Origin: Bradyrhizobium sp. AZCC 2262
GTDB lineage: Bacteria > Pseudomonadota > Alphaproteobacteria > Rhizobiales > Xanthobacteraceae
DNA: 64,000 bases
Assembly (NCBI RefSeq): GCF_036924535.1
Contig: NZ_JAZHRT010000001.1
Location: forward strand, 3,224,001 to 3,288,000
Reading direction: 5' to 3'
Shown: positions 56,892 through 64,000 of the stretch, in pieces
Layout: each line of letters starts with the position of its first letter
How positions within the stretch are numbered: position 1 is the first letter of the stretch
Position numbers and translations under genes: made by a program
Notes under the pieces: model-generated
Told to the model about the DNA's origin: nothing
What the model saw: only the letters and a program-made list of their open reading frames with translations
Database searches by the model: none

Positions 56892-57182
56892 TCATTGGTC
56901 TCTCTTCAGCTTGCGCTTGCCCCAATGTGTTTCTTTGCGCCCGGGATTGAACACCCGCTCGACGTGGCGGTTTAAAGCCCGCATGACACCGATCCGAGCC
57001 AACATCGTAGGGCCGCCGGTCCCTCCAACGAGAATCAGCGCCTCCATGGCGGTCTGCCATTCGGGCGCGGAGTGCTCCGCCTTCGGCAGCTCCATGATGT
57101 GGTTGGCGGCATCCCTTAGGGTGAGAAGCTGCCGGCCATCCGGAAACGGTATCGGATCCTCAAACAGGGCAGACCAGGGCAA
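56892..57182 (-). CDS. DGRQLLTLRDAA-family small protein
   Basis: The product of about 96 residues probably starts at TTG 57182 (MPWSALFEDPIPFPDGRQLL), since the longer reading upstream is not protein-like. It continues with TLRDAANHIMELPKAEHSAP, EWQTAMEALILVGGTGGPTM and LARIGVMRALNRHVERVF, ending in a basic tail. The same opening occurs as a fragment at 42858-42914. The gene ends in an ATGA overlap with the frameshifted small gene. Function unknown. Confidence 0.62.
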   Translation of the reverse strand: MPWSALFEDPIPFPDGRQLLTLRDAANHIMELPKAEHSAPEWQTAMEALILVGGTGGPTMLARIGVMRALNRHVERVFNPGRKETHWGKRKLKRDQ

Positions 57183-57376
57183 TAAATTACTCGGGGCAAT
57201 GATCTTGGGTGTTCCGCCCCGGGAGGGCAAAGTCAATCTCGGGAGCAAGGCCAGGTGCCTAGAAGTATCAAGGCGCCAGCCAAATTGCCATTTTTTCCCG
57301 TAGTTGGAACGACTCTTCTCGCTGTGCTTTTTGTAGTGCGTCGTGTCATGGCGCAGCGCCGAGGGAGTGGAACCAC

Positions 57377-57613
57377 ATGAGAGTTCCTCTGAGTTCAATG
57401 CTATTTCGCCGTGCACCTGCATCCGACGATGATCTTAAAGTCGCTATGGAAGAACTCTGGACATTGCGGACCGAGGTGGCGGCAGCCGAACGGGCGGCCC
57501 AGGCAGCGTCAGCAGACACGCTAGGTCAGTCCGCCACCCCGTCTTCGCACTATGCCAGAAACGCTGTAGTTCTGCGTTTCCACCACCGGCGAAACCGTGC
57601 CGACCGGCAATGA
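57377..57613 (+). CDS. Tentative small helical protein
   Basis: The 78-codon ORF has a helical middle (DDDLKVAMEELWTLRTEVAA, then AERAAQAASADT) and a basic end. It loosely resembles the ORF at 4389-4598. Composition after residue 50 looks less coding. No strong ribosome site is seen. Confidence 0.4.
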   Translation: MRVPLSSMLFRRAPASDDDLKVAMEELWTLRTEVAAAERAAQAASADTLGQSATPSSHYARNAVVLRFHHRRNRADRQ

Positions 57614-57717
57614 TTGGTTCGACGAGATCAACTTCGCACCCGAATTTTCATCGGGCAGTCGATGCCTTCTCGCCGCGCAACCGTGCCGCATACTTCCTCT
57701 CTGCCCAGTCGCGCTGA

Positions 57718-57917
57718 TTGCGCCAGCAGGCCACGTGGGAGGGTTACGGCTATCAGCACGTCCAGGCGATCACCGTGGCGATTGATCAGTGCGCAGAGAA
57801 GGCGCTGGGCAACCGCGACTACTTTCTCAACAAGCCGTACGGGTTGGGTAGGGGCGCTGACGTAACGGCCGACCTAAAGCGGAAGTCGCCCGTCCGCAAC
57901 ACTGTTCAAAACAGATA
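57718..57917 (+). CDS. Tentative GYxxVQAI-type small protein, start unclear
   Basis: The frame from TTG 57718 encodes WEGYGYQHVQAITVAIDQCA, then EKALGNRDYFLNKPYGLGRG, a pattern I recall from small Bradyrhizobium proteins (YDYVQAIxxAID-Y--GNRxFF). It lacks a good ribosome site and the family's N-terminus, so it may be a decayed copy. The tail overlaps the next minus-strand gene by 12 bases. Confidence 0.45.
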
Positions 57918-58046
57918 GAAGGTCCCGATCAGCAGGCCCGCGGAAAAGGACCAAAGCCCCAGGGTGCAGACGGATACGACGCGCACGAGGTTGCGAATCT
58001 GCACCTCGAATTCCTCATCCGTTGTCTCACGGAAACTAGCTGCCAT
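57906..58046 (-). CDS. 46-residue single-pass membrane protein
   Basis: The ORF from ATG 58046 encodes a polar N-terminus (MAASFRETTDEEFEVQIRNL) and one hydrophobic helix (VVSVCTLGLWSFSAGLLIGT). AGGA lies eight bases upstream. This is a tail-type membrane microprotein of unknown function. Confidence 0.7.
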   Translation of the reverse strand: MAASFRETTDEEFEVQIRNLVRVVSVCTLGLWSFSAGLLIGTFYLF

Positions 58047-58218
58047 TGGCGCTGTCCTGCCCCAGCAGGCGTTGGACGGATGTATGCACAAATCATGGTG
58101 AAGGTGGGGCATTTGCGCCCGGTCCCGGGTCGGAGCCGTTCCCCCATGTTCGCAATAGTCAGGGCCGCTTCAATCAATGCTGCTGCCGAGGATTTCCAGA
58201 TCGGGGCTTTGGGCTAAA

Positions 58219-58236
58219 AATACCTGCTAAGGTATT
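58219..58236 (-). terminator. Intrinsic terminator of tRNA-Lys
   Basis: On the minus strand AATACCT-TAGC-AGGTATT forms a perfect 7-bp stem followed by TTT(A). It lies about ten bases past the CCA end of the tRNA gene. Confidence 0.85.
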
Positions 58237-58246
58237 GATTATTCAT

Positions 58247-58322
58247 TGGTGAGCGCGGAGGGACTCGAACCCTCGACCCCATGATTAAAAGTCACGTGCT
58301 CTACCACCTGAGCTACGCGCTC
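58247..58322 (-). tRNA. tRNA-Lys(TTT)
   Basis: The 76-base gene folds as a cloverleaf on the minus strand. The acceptor GAGCGCG pairs with CGCGCTC, the discriminator is A, and CCA is encoded. The D arm is GCTC-AGGTGGTA-GAGC, and the T arm contains GGTTCGAGTCC. The anticodon loop CTTTTAA gives anticodon TTT, reading AAA and AAG. A terminator follows. Confidence 0.97.
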
Positions 58323-58466
58323 ACTCGCCGCGCTGTGTAGGGGGCGGGCCCCTGCGGGTCAATAGTGCCGGCGCGACAAAACGGCACTCGCGTAAGTCGA
58401 ATTTTCCTTGTGCCCGTGATGCTTAGCAAGGCTTGTTGAAGCGGACGGGGGCCCGTTCATCCACCG

Positions 58467-61295
58467 TCAGTTCGCCTCGCGGCGAATTTCGGACGCTACC
58501 GGCTGGGACTGGCTGCCGACCGCCGGCAGGCGGACCGGGCGCAGCCCGATCAGTTCCGCCGTCCGCACCGCGCTGTTGCGCCAGAAGGCGAAGGAATTGG
58601 TGCGGGAGTTTTCCAAAAGCGCAATCGCAACCGCCGCGAGGAACGGCAGGCTTTGCAGCACCAGCACGCCCGCGAAGATGTAGATCTCGCGCACCTGTTT
58701 GTAGCCGTTCGTCACAACCAGCACCGTGGCGCCGACCAGGAGCAGCACGCCGATCACGGCTTCCCAGAACGCCTGGAATTCGATCGACATCCGCGACAAC
58801 CCGCCCTTGGAGGTCCGGGCGAAGGCGATATGCTCGGTGATCAAGCCCTGCGCCACCGCGCGCGATACCGTCCACTGCACGCTCATGGCTGCGATCATGG
58901 CGCCCAGCATCTGGCCGGCCTTGATCTTCACCCGAAGACGATAGAGCGCGATGAAATGCACGAGCGATACGACAAAGGAGGCGATGATCGGCAGCGTCAG
59001 GATCTTGTCGGGAATCGCGATGTCGGCAAACGCCACGATCGGGACCCAGATCAGGTTGAGGATCGCGACCACCACGCCGAGGCTTTCGGCCCCCAGCCAG
59101 TTCAGCCAGCCCAGCGAAAATTCGCGGCGTTGGTCCGGCGATAGCCGGCTCGCGCCGGGCATGAAGCGCCGCCAATGCTTCTTGACGATCTGGAGACCGC
59201 CATAGGCCCAGCGGTGACGCTGCTTCTTGAACGCCTCATAGGTGTCGGGCAGCAGACCCTCGCCATAGCGCACGTTGGTGTAGTGCGTCAGCCAGCCCTG
59301 CTGCTGGATGGTAAGGCCGAGATCGGTGTCCTCGCAGATGGTGTCGCTGGACCAGCCGCCGGCCATGTCCATCGCCGCGCGGCGGATCAGGCACATCGTG
59401 CCGTGCACGATGATGGCGTTATGCTCGTTGCGCTGAACCATGCCGATGTCGAAGAACCCGGCATATTCGCCGTTCATGATGTAGTGCATCAGCGAGCGGT
59501 CGCCGTCGCGATGCTCCTGCGGCGCCTGCACCAGGCCGACACGCGGGTCGGCGAACACAGGAACCAGATCCTTCAGCCAGTCCGGATGCACGACATAGTC
59601 GGCGTCGATGATGCCGATGATCTCGGCGTCCACGGCGGTGCGCTCCATGGCGATGCGCAGCGCGCCGGCCTTGAAGCCCTGCACCTTCTCGGCATTGATG
59701 AACTTGAAGCGTTCGCCGAGCGTGCGGCAGTGGTCCTGGATCGGTTGCCAGAACTCCGGATCGGGCGTGTTGTTGATGATGCAGACGCATTCGAAATTCG
59801 GATAGTCGAGCCGCGACACCGCATCCAGCGTCTGCTTGAGCATCTCGACCGGCTCGAAATAGGCGGGAATGTGGATCGAGACTTTTGGAAAGGCGACGGC
59901 GTCGCCGATCGTCGCCGGCGGCATCGGCTCGGCGCTCTTGGCAACCAGCCGGCGCGGACCGTGGCCGAAGGCCACGGCTGCGATTTCGTCGATGCGCGCC
60001 ATCGCAATAAGAACCAGCGGCACCAGCAGGATCAGGCCGAGCGTCAGCGCAAACGCCGAGCCGAACACGAAATAGTGCCCGGTCCAGTAGGCGAACACGG
60101 TGGAAGTCCAGGCGCCGACGCCGTTGGCCGCCGCCGACAGCACCAGCGCCTGCATGATGGTCGGCTGCTCGATCCGCAGGATCGGCAGGGACATCAGGAT
60201 GCCGACCAGGAGCGCGATCGCCGCTAGCTTCCAGTAGTTCTCGTTCACGATCGGCCCGGTCCACGAAAATTTCGGCTCGCGCGACGCATCGAGAATGCCC
60301 CAATAAGGTCCGACGCCGCCTTCGAAGAATTTCCAGGGCTGATCGATCGCCTCGACGATGTTGTAGTCCATGCCGATGGCTTCGGCGCGGGCGACGAAAT
60401 TGCGCAGCACCGAGGCCTGCTCGAACCTGCCAGGCTCGGCGTTTCGCAGATTATACCCGGCGCTGGGCCAGCCGAATTCGGCAATGACGATCCGTTTTCC
60501 CGGAAACTGGTCGCGCAACAGCTGGTACATGGCGACAGCCTGATCGACGGCCTGCTTGTCCGTAAAATTCTCCCAGTAGGGCAGCACGTGCGCGCCGATG
60601 AAATCCGCGGAATTGGCGAGCTGAGGATGGTCGCGCCAGATGTTCCAGATTTCGCCTGTTGTCACGGGAACATTGACGGACTTCTTGATCCGCTGGATCA
60701 GCTTTCCCAGCCGATAGACGTTGTTTTCCGCAAGCGTCCATTTCAATGCTTCGGCACGCTTGTCGTCAGGCTGCGCTTCCGCTTCCCGAACCCGCTGGTT
60801 TTCCTCGTTGAGTATCCGCGCGGCCTCCGCGGGTTCGAGCCCGGTTTCGGCGATCGGCCCAAGGTTCTCGAGCGGGACCGCTTCACCCCGGAACACGGTT
60901 TCGTTGCCGACCACGACCCCGATGACATTGCTGTTGCGTCGAGCCAGGCTGATGGCCGCCTCGATCTCGCGCTTGTTGCGGTCCTTGTCCTTGTCGATCC
61001 AGGCGCCGACCGTGACCTTGACGCCGAATTCCGCGGCAATCGGCGGCACCAGTTCGTTGCCTTCCGTCGAGGAGTACAGGCGGATCGCTCGCGTCAGGGT
61101 GGAGAGTTTCTTCAGGTCGGCGCGAACCTTCTCAGCATCGCCGTCAGCGACGGTGTGACCCGGTTCAAACGGCGTGTAGGAGAGGCTGGGCAGGATGCCG
61201 CGGAAATCGGGGGCCGGCTGCTTTTCCTGGAACAGGCCCCACAGCCCGGCGTGAGCTGCGGTCACAAACAGCAGAACGGCGACGACGGCACGCAT
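58467..61295 (-). CDS. ndvB: Cyclic beta-(1,3)-glucan synthase: GH17-like domain fused to a family 2 glycosyltransferase
   Basis: This inner-membrane enzyme of 942 residues matches NdvB of Bradyrhizobium, which polymerises periplasmic cyclic beta-glucans used in osmotic adaptation and nodulation. The N-terminus (1-360) is a GH17-type domain with acid residues in VVGNETVFRGE and IAEFGWPSAGYN. Membrane helices lie around 365-450. The family 2 transferase domain (about 475-720) has the acidic motif IIDADYVVHPDW, CEDTDLGLTI and QRHRWAYGG. Further helices fill the C-terminus. It divides the locus with ndvD and ndvC upstream. No clear ribosome site precedes ATG 61295. Confidence 0.92.
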   Translation of the reverse strand: MRAVVAVLLFVTAAHAGLWGLFQEKQPAPDFRGILPSLSYTPFEPGHTVADGDAEKVRADLKKLSTLTRAIRLYSSTEGNELVPPIAAEFGVKVTVGAWIDKDKDRNKREIEAAISLARRNSNVIGVVVGNETVFRGEAVPLENLGPIAETGLEPAEAARILNEENQRVREAEAQPDDKRAEALKWTLAENNVYRLGKLIQRIKKSVNVPVTTGEIWNIWRDHPQLANSADFIGAHVLPYWENFTDKQAVDQAVAMYQLLRDQFPGKRIVIAEFGWPSAGYNLRNAEPGRFEQASVLRNFVARAEAIGMDYNIVEAIDQPWKFFEGGVGPYWGILDASREPKFSWTGPIVNENYWKLAAIALLVGILMSLPILRIEQPTIMQALVLSAAANGVGAWTSTVFAYWTGHYFVFGSAFALTLGLILLVPLVLIAMARIDEIAAVAFGHGPRRLVAKSAEPMPPATIGDAVAFPKVSIHIPAYFEPVEMLKQTLDAVSRLDYPNFECVCIINNTPDPEFWQPIQDHCRTLGERFKFINAEKVQGFKAGALRIAMERTAVDAEIIGIIDADYVVHPDWLKDLVPVFADPRVGLVQAPQEHRDGDRSLMHYIMNGEYAGFFDIGMVQRNEHNAIIVHGTMCLIRRAAMDMAGGWSSDTICEDTDLGLTIQQQGWLTHYTNVRYGEGLLPDTYEAFKKQRHRWAYGGLQIVKKHWRRFMPGASRLSPDQRREFSLGWLNWLGAESLGVVVAILNLIWVPIVAFADIAIPDKILTLPIIASFVVSLVHFIALYRLRVKIKAGQMLGAMIAAMSVQWTVSRAVAQGLITEHIAFARTSKGGLSRMSIEFQAFWEAVIGVLLLVGATVLVVTNGYKQVREIYIFAGVLVLQSLPFLAAVAIALLENSRTNSFAFWRNSAVRTAELIGLRPVRLPAVGSQSQPVASEIRREAN

Positions 61296-61510
61296 CGGGG
61301 GCTAAACCATACGGGGCTGCAATTTGAGGTAAGCGAACCCGTCCCCTAGGCTCGACCGACACGGCGGCATCATAAGGATAGTCCTGCCCTGCAATTTCAC
61401 AACTGGAATGACGCCGTGACTTTTTTAAGGACGGCGTTTCCAGGGCGCGACCAATCCAAACGCCGGATCAATAGGAACGTTCCGCTGAACGTAGCCTGAA
61501 TGCCGGGCGT

Positions 61511-62077
61511 CTATTTCGCCGGGGCGGCAGGTGCTGCGCCGGGAGCCGGCGAGGGCGATGCATTGCCGGCGGTCGCAGGTACCGCCACCGGCGCCGGGCT
61601 TGCCGCCGCGGCAGCCTGGGGCTGGGCGCCCGGATTGATCCAGCAGACGTGGATGCGGCTGTCGAGGGTTTCGGCCACCTTGGGATCGATCTGCCCGCCA
61701 AAGCGGGTCAGGCAGCGGAAGGCCGCCTGGACATGGCCGCCGGGGCAGCCGAACCGGTCGTAGAGATCGAGATGCCGGAATGCGGTGTCGAGGTCGTCGC
61801 GCCACATCAGGCGAACCACCCGGCGGCCGAGCCAGACGCATTCGGGGTTTCCGCCCGGGCCGTTGATGGCCTGGGCGGCCTCGACGAATTCGTCGGCCTT
61901 GCGCTGGTTTTCCTTGTTGGCGTCGGCGGCATTGGCCGGCGGCTTGCCGGACTGATCCTGGGGGGCGGGGGTGCCGCTCTGGGCAAACGCGCCAGCGGAT
62001 CCGATCAGGAGGGCCAGGCCGGCAGCGGCGAAGCGCCACAAAACCGCAACTCTTGGATCAAGCAACCGTCGACGCAT
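61511..62077 (-). CDS. ndvD: Exported beta-(1,3),(1,6)-glucan biosynthesis protein NdvD-like
   Basis: The 188-residue exported protein sits between ndvB and ndvC, the position and type of Bradyrhizobium NdvD. A signal peptide ends near AFAQ. The mature domain (about 60-145) holds CVWLGRRVVRLMWRDDLDTA, DLYDRFGCPGGHVQAAFRCL and SRIHVCWINPG, with four Cys. The last 40 residues are Ala/Pro-rich. It is likely an accessory factor in the periplasm for glucan synthesis or cyclisation. It diverges from ndvC. Confidence 0.85.
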   Translation of the reverse strand: MRRRLLDPRVAVLWRFAAAGLALLIGSAGAFAQSGTPAPQDQSGKPPANAADANKENQRKADEFVEAAQAINGPGGNPECVWLGRRVVRLMWRDDLDTAFRHLDLYDRFGCPGGHVQAAFRCLTRFGGQIDPKVAETLDSRIHVCWINPGAQPQAAAAASPAPVAVPATAGNASPSPAPGAAPAAPAK

Positions 62078-62324
62078 ACATTCCCCGATTAGTTTCCAGC
62101 CACGCGGCTGGGGTGGTGGTCTGGCTTGTTGCCGCCCAAATTGGTCCCCAATGCGGCGGAGACATCAGGTGATTCACATGCCGGGTATTTCGGATTTTGT
62201 CCAGCAAACTCACAACTTTATCGTGGCGGTGGCAAAACTGCCGAAGGCGGCGCGGCGGAATAGGGGTACCGTGCATCTTGGCAGAACGCCGTTGAACGGG
62301 TAATCGACGGTCCCCGCCCGGAGG

Positions 62325-63950
62325 ATGGAACCGATTTCTCTTCGTACGCCGCTGGCGCTTCTCCTTTCATCGCTAGGTATGATCGCGGCCCTTTGGTGGT
62401 GGCTGGCCACGCCGATTACGCTCGCGCGCGCGCCGATCGATCCCAACGCAAAGCTGCAATGCGTTTCCTACGCCCCGTTCCGTGGCGCGCAGACGCCCCT
62501 GGTCCCGACCACCCAAATCTCCCCCGAACAGATCGCGCAGGATCTGGCGCAGCTCGCTGAGATCACCGACTGCGTGCGGACCTATTCGATCGAGAACGGG
62601 CTCGACCAGGTTCCGGCACTGGCTGCCAAGGTCGGGCTGAAGGTGATCCAGGGGATCTGGCTCTCCAGCAACCGGATCAAGAACCTCGCCCAGATTGCGG
62701 TTGCGATCGAGCTGACCAAGGAGCACCCGGGCGTCATTACGGCGCTGGTGGTCGGCAACGAGGTGCTGCTGCGCGGCGAGATGACGACGTCGGATCTCGC
62801 GGCCCATATCCGCTCGGTCAAGTCGCGGGTCACCGTGCCCGTCACCTATGCCGACGTCTGGGAATTCTGGCTGCGCAATCGCGAAGTCTATGACGCCGTC
62901 GACTTCGTCACGATCCACATCCTGCCGTACTGGGAAGACATCCCGGTGCGCGCGAAATTCGCCGCCGGTCATGTCGACGATATCCGCAAGCGGATGGCGG
63001 TGGCGTTTCCCAACAAGGAAATCCTGATCGGCGAAACCGGCTGGCCGAGCGCGGGCCGGATGCGCGAAGGCGCGCTGCCGTCGCGCACCAACCAGGCGCG
63101 CGTCGTGTCTGAAATCCTTGATCTGGCCAAGCGCGAAAAGTTTCGGGTCAATTTGATCGAGGCTTATGACCAGCCTTGGAAGCGTCAGCTCGAGGGCACC
63201 GTCGGCGGCTATTGGGGCATGATCGATGACGCGCGGCGGGCGGTGAAATATCCGCCCGGAGAGCCGATCAGCAATTATCCGTTCTGGAAATGGCTGATGG
63301 GATGCGGGATGGCGCTGAGCGCCTTCGTATTCCTGGCGGGCTGGCTGACGCTGCGGCGGCGGCCGTGGAAACCGGGACTCGCCGCGTGGATCGCGGTCGG
63401 GACCTCGGCGACGACGGCCGGCATGCTGCTCGGGGTTGCCGCCGACAAGATGTATTACGAGAGCTACGGGGCAGGGGGCTGGTTGCAATGGGGCGCGCTG
63501 TTGGCCGCCGGCATTGCCTCGCCGATGCTGTGCGCCTACGCCGCGATGTCAGGACGGCCGCTGCCGACATTCCTCGAACTGCTCGGACCGCGCGACATCA
63601 GAACCAAATCGGTGCTGACGGCGCTGCTGGGCTTTGTGCTCGCTGTCACCACGGTGATCGCGGCGGGAACCGCGCTCGGCTTTGCGTTCGATCCGCGCTA
63701 CCGCGATTTTCCGTTCGCCTCATTGACGATGGCGGTGGTGCCGTTCGCGGCCTTGATGCTGCTCAACCGGCCGAAAGAGGGCGTGCGCCCGATCGCCGAA
63801 TCCGCTTTTGCCGGCTTGCTGGTGGCGGCCGCGCTGTTCACCGGCTTCAACGAGGGCAACCAGAACTGGCAGTCGATGTGGACCTGTGCGGTCTATCTCT
63901 TGCTGGCGCTTACGCTGTGGCGGGCGCGGGCCGTGCAAATCCCAAAATGA
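62325..63950 (+). CDS. ndvC: Beta-(1,6)-glucan synthesis protein NdvC-like: GH17 domain plus membrane helices
   Basis: The 541-residue product matches NdvC, needed for the beta-(1,6) linkages of Bradyrhizobium cyclic glucans. An N-terminal anchor helix (LALLLSSLGMIAALWWWLAT) is followed by a GH17-type domain (about 45-325) with the acid residues in VVGNEVLLRGE and LIGETGWPSAG and the substrate strand VTIHILPYWEDIP. About eight membrane helices end the protein (335-535). It likely transfers glucan branches at the periplasmic face. ATG 62325 is immediately preceded by GGAGG, unusually close. Confidence 0.9.
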   Translation: MEPISLRTPLALLLSSLGMIAALWWWLATPITLARAPIDPNAKLQCVSYAPFRGAQTPLVPTTQISPEQIAQDLAQLAEITDCVRTYSIENGLDQVPALAAKVGLKVIQGIWLSSNRIKNLAQIAVAIELTKEHPGVITALVVGNEVLLRGEMTTSDLAAHIRSVKSRVTVPVTYADVWEFWLRNREVYDAVDFVTIHILPYWEDIPVRAKFAAGHVDDIRKRMAVAFPNKEILIGETGWPSAGRMREGALPSRTNQARVVSEILDLAKREKFRVNLIEAYDQPWKRQLEGTVGGYWGMIDDARRAVKYPPGEPISNYPFWKWLMGCGMALSAFVFLAGWLTLRRRPWKPGLAAWIAVGTSATTAGMLLGVAADKMYYESYGAGGWLQWGALLAAGIASPMLCAYAAMSGRPLPTFLELLGPRDIRTKSVLTALLGFVLAVTTVIAAGTALGFAFDPRYRDFPFASLTMAVVPFAALMLLNRPKEGVRPIAESAFAGLLVAAALFTGFNEGNQNWQSMWTCAVYLLLALTLWRARAVQIPK

Positions 63951-64000
63951 GCAGGCCGATCGCAATTCCCGACAGCACGATGTTGTAGAGCACGATCCCC
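63910..64000 (-). CDS. C-terminal end of an unidentified membrane protein (truncated by window edge)
   Basis: The minus-strand frame open at the window edge encodes GIVLYNIVLSGIAIGLLILG then FARPAPATA and a TAA stop, a hydrophobic helix with a short tail. It overlaps the ndvC end by about 40 bases. Too little is visible to name it. Confidence 0.45.
   Translation of the reverse strand, partial: GIVLYNIVLSGIAIGLLILGFARPAPATA

Noticed and set aside
62373..63488. Minus-strand ORF opposite ndvC
   Set aside because: It has no motifs and shadow composition, and the plus strand holds a full NdvC.

Overview
The window is typical of Bradyrhizobium or a close relative (Alphaproteobacteria, Hyphomicrobiales). 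The evidence is the high GC content, the gyrA-coaD-cyclophilin-queA run, a cyclic beta-(1,3),(1,6)-glucan locus with the ndvB/ndvD/ndvC layout known from B. japonicum, several palindromic dispersed repeats of Bradyrhizobium type, many small lineage-specific exported proteins, and FixK/CRP-type boxes. No plasmid, phage or symbiosis-island core is visible.

Layout. 0-11 kb: gyrA 3' end, a GAF histidine kinase, a fumarase-superfamily lyase (pcaB-like) beside a benzoylformate-decarboxylase-like ThDP enzyme, a RibD-C reductase and the potassium transporter kup. 11-24 kb: coaD, two cyclophilins, queA, a sorbosone-dehydrogenase-like protein, an intact IS1182-family element, asd, a TetR/patatin/PepSY group and tgt. 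queA and tgt both serve queuosine synthesis; this Tgt has lost all four zinc ligands. 24-39 kb: cysK, an orphan BrnA-like protein, a caspase-like protein, RidA, many small exported proteins, and a PAS/GAF histidine kinase with its response regulator. 39-47.7 kb: an AT-richer, gene-poor accessory stretch with decayed genes (a TIGR04325-like methyltransferase, a UvrD fragment), an H-NS-like protein, a PilZ protein and many very small ORFs. 47.8-56 kb: a taurine/nitrate-type ABC transporter divergent from an enolase-superfamily enzyme (frameshifted), a GMC oxidoreductase and a GntR regulator, followed by an exported amidohydrolase. 56-64 kb: small genes, tRNA-Lys(TTT) and the ndv glucan locus.

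Regulatory RNA is the most striking layer. Two minus-strand elements (about 14717-14797 and 42111-42185) share a GGCGCTTTG hairpin, a TTCCTCCC linker and a terminator with a U-tract. They look like paralogues of one small-RNA family resembling alphaproteobacterial suhB/mmgR. Other minus-strand terminator hairpins (11407, 19945, 56653) also carry CCTCC anti-Shine-Dalgarno sequences in their loops. asd is preceded by a promoter, a possibly leaderless 23-codon ORF rich in Thr and Lys, and an intrinsic terminator, which is the layout of an attenuator. Two near-identical palindromes containing ATAC(C/G)GTAT overlap the promoters of the patatin gene and of a structured RNA upstream of the PepSY gene, so the TetR protein between them may control both.

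All calls come from reading the sequence. No database search was run, so family names rest on recognised motifs and remembered family consensus.
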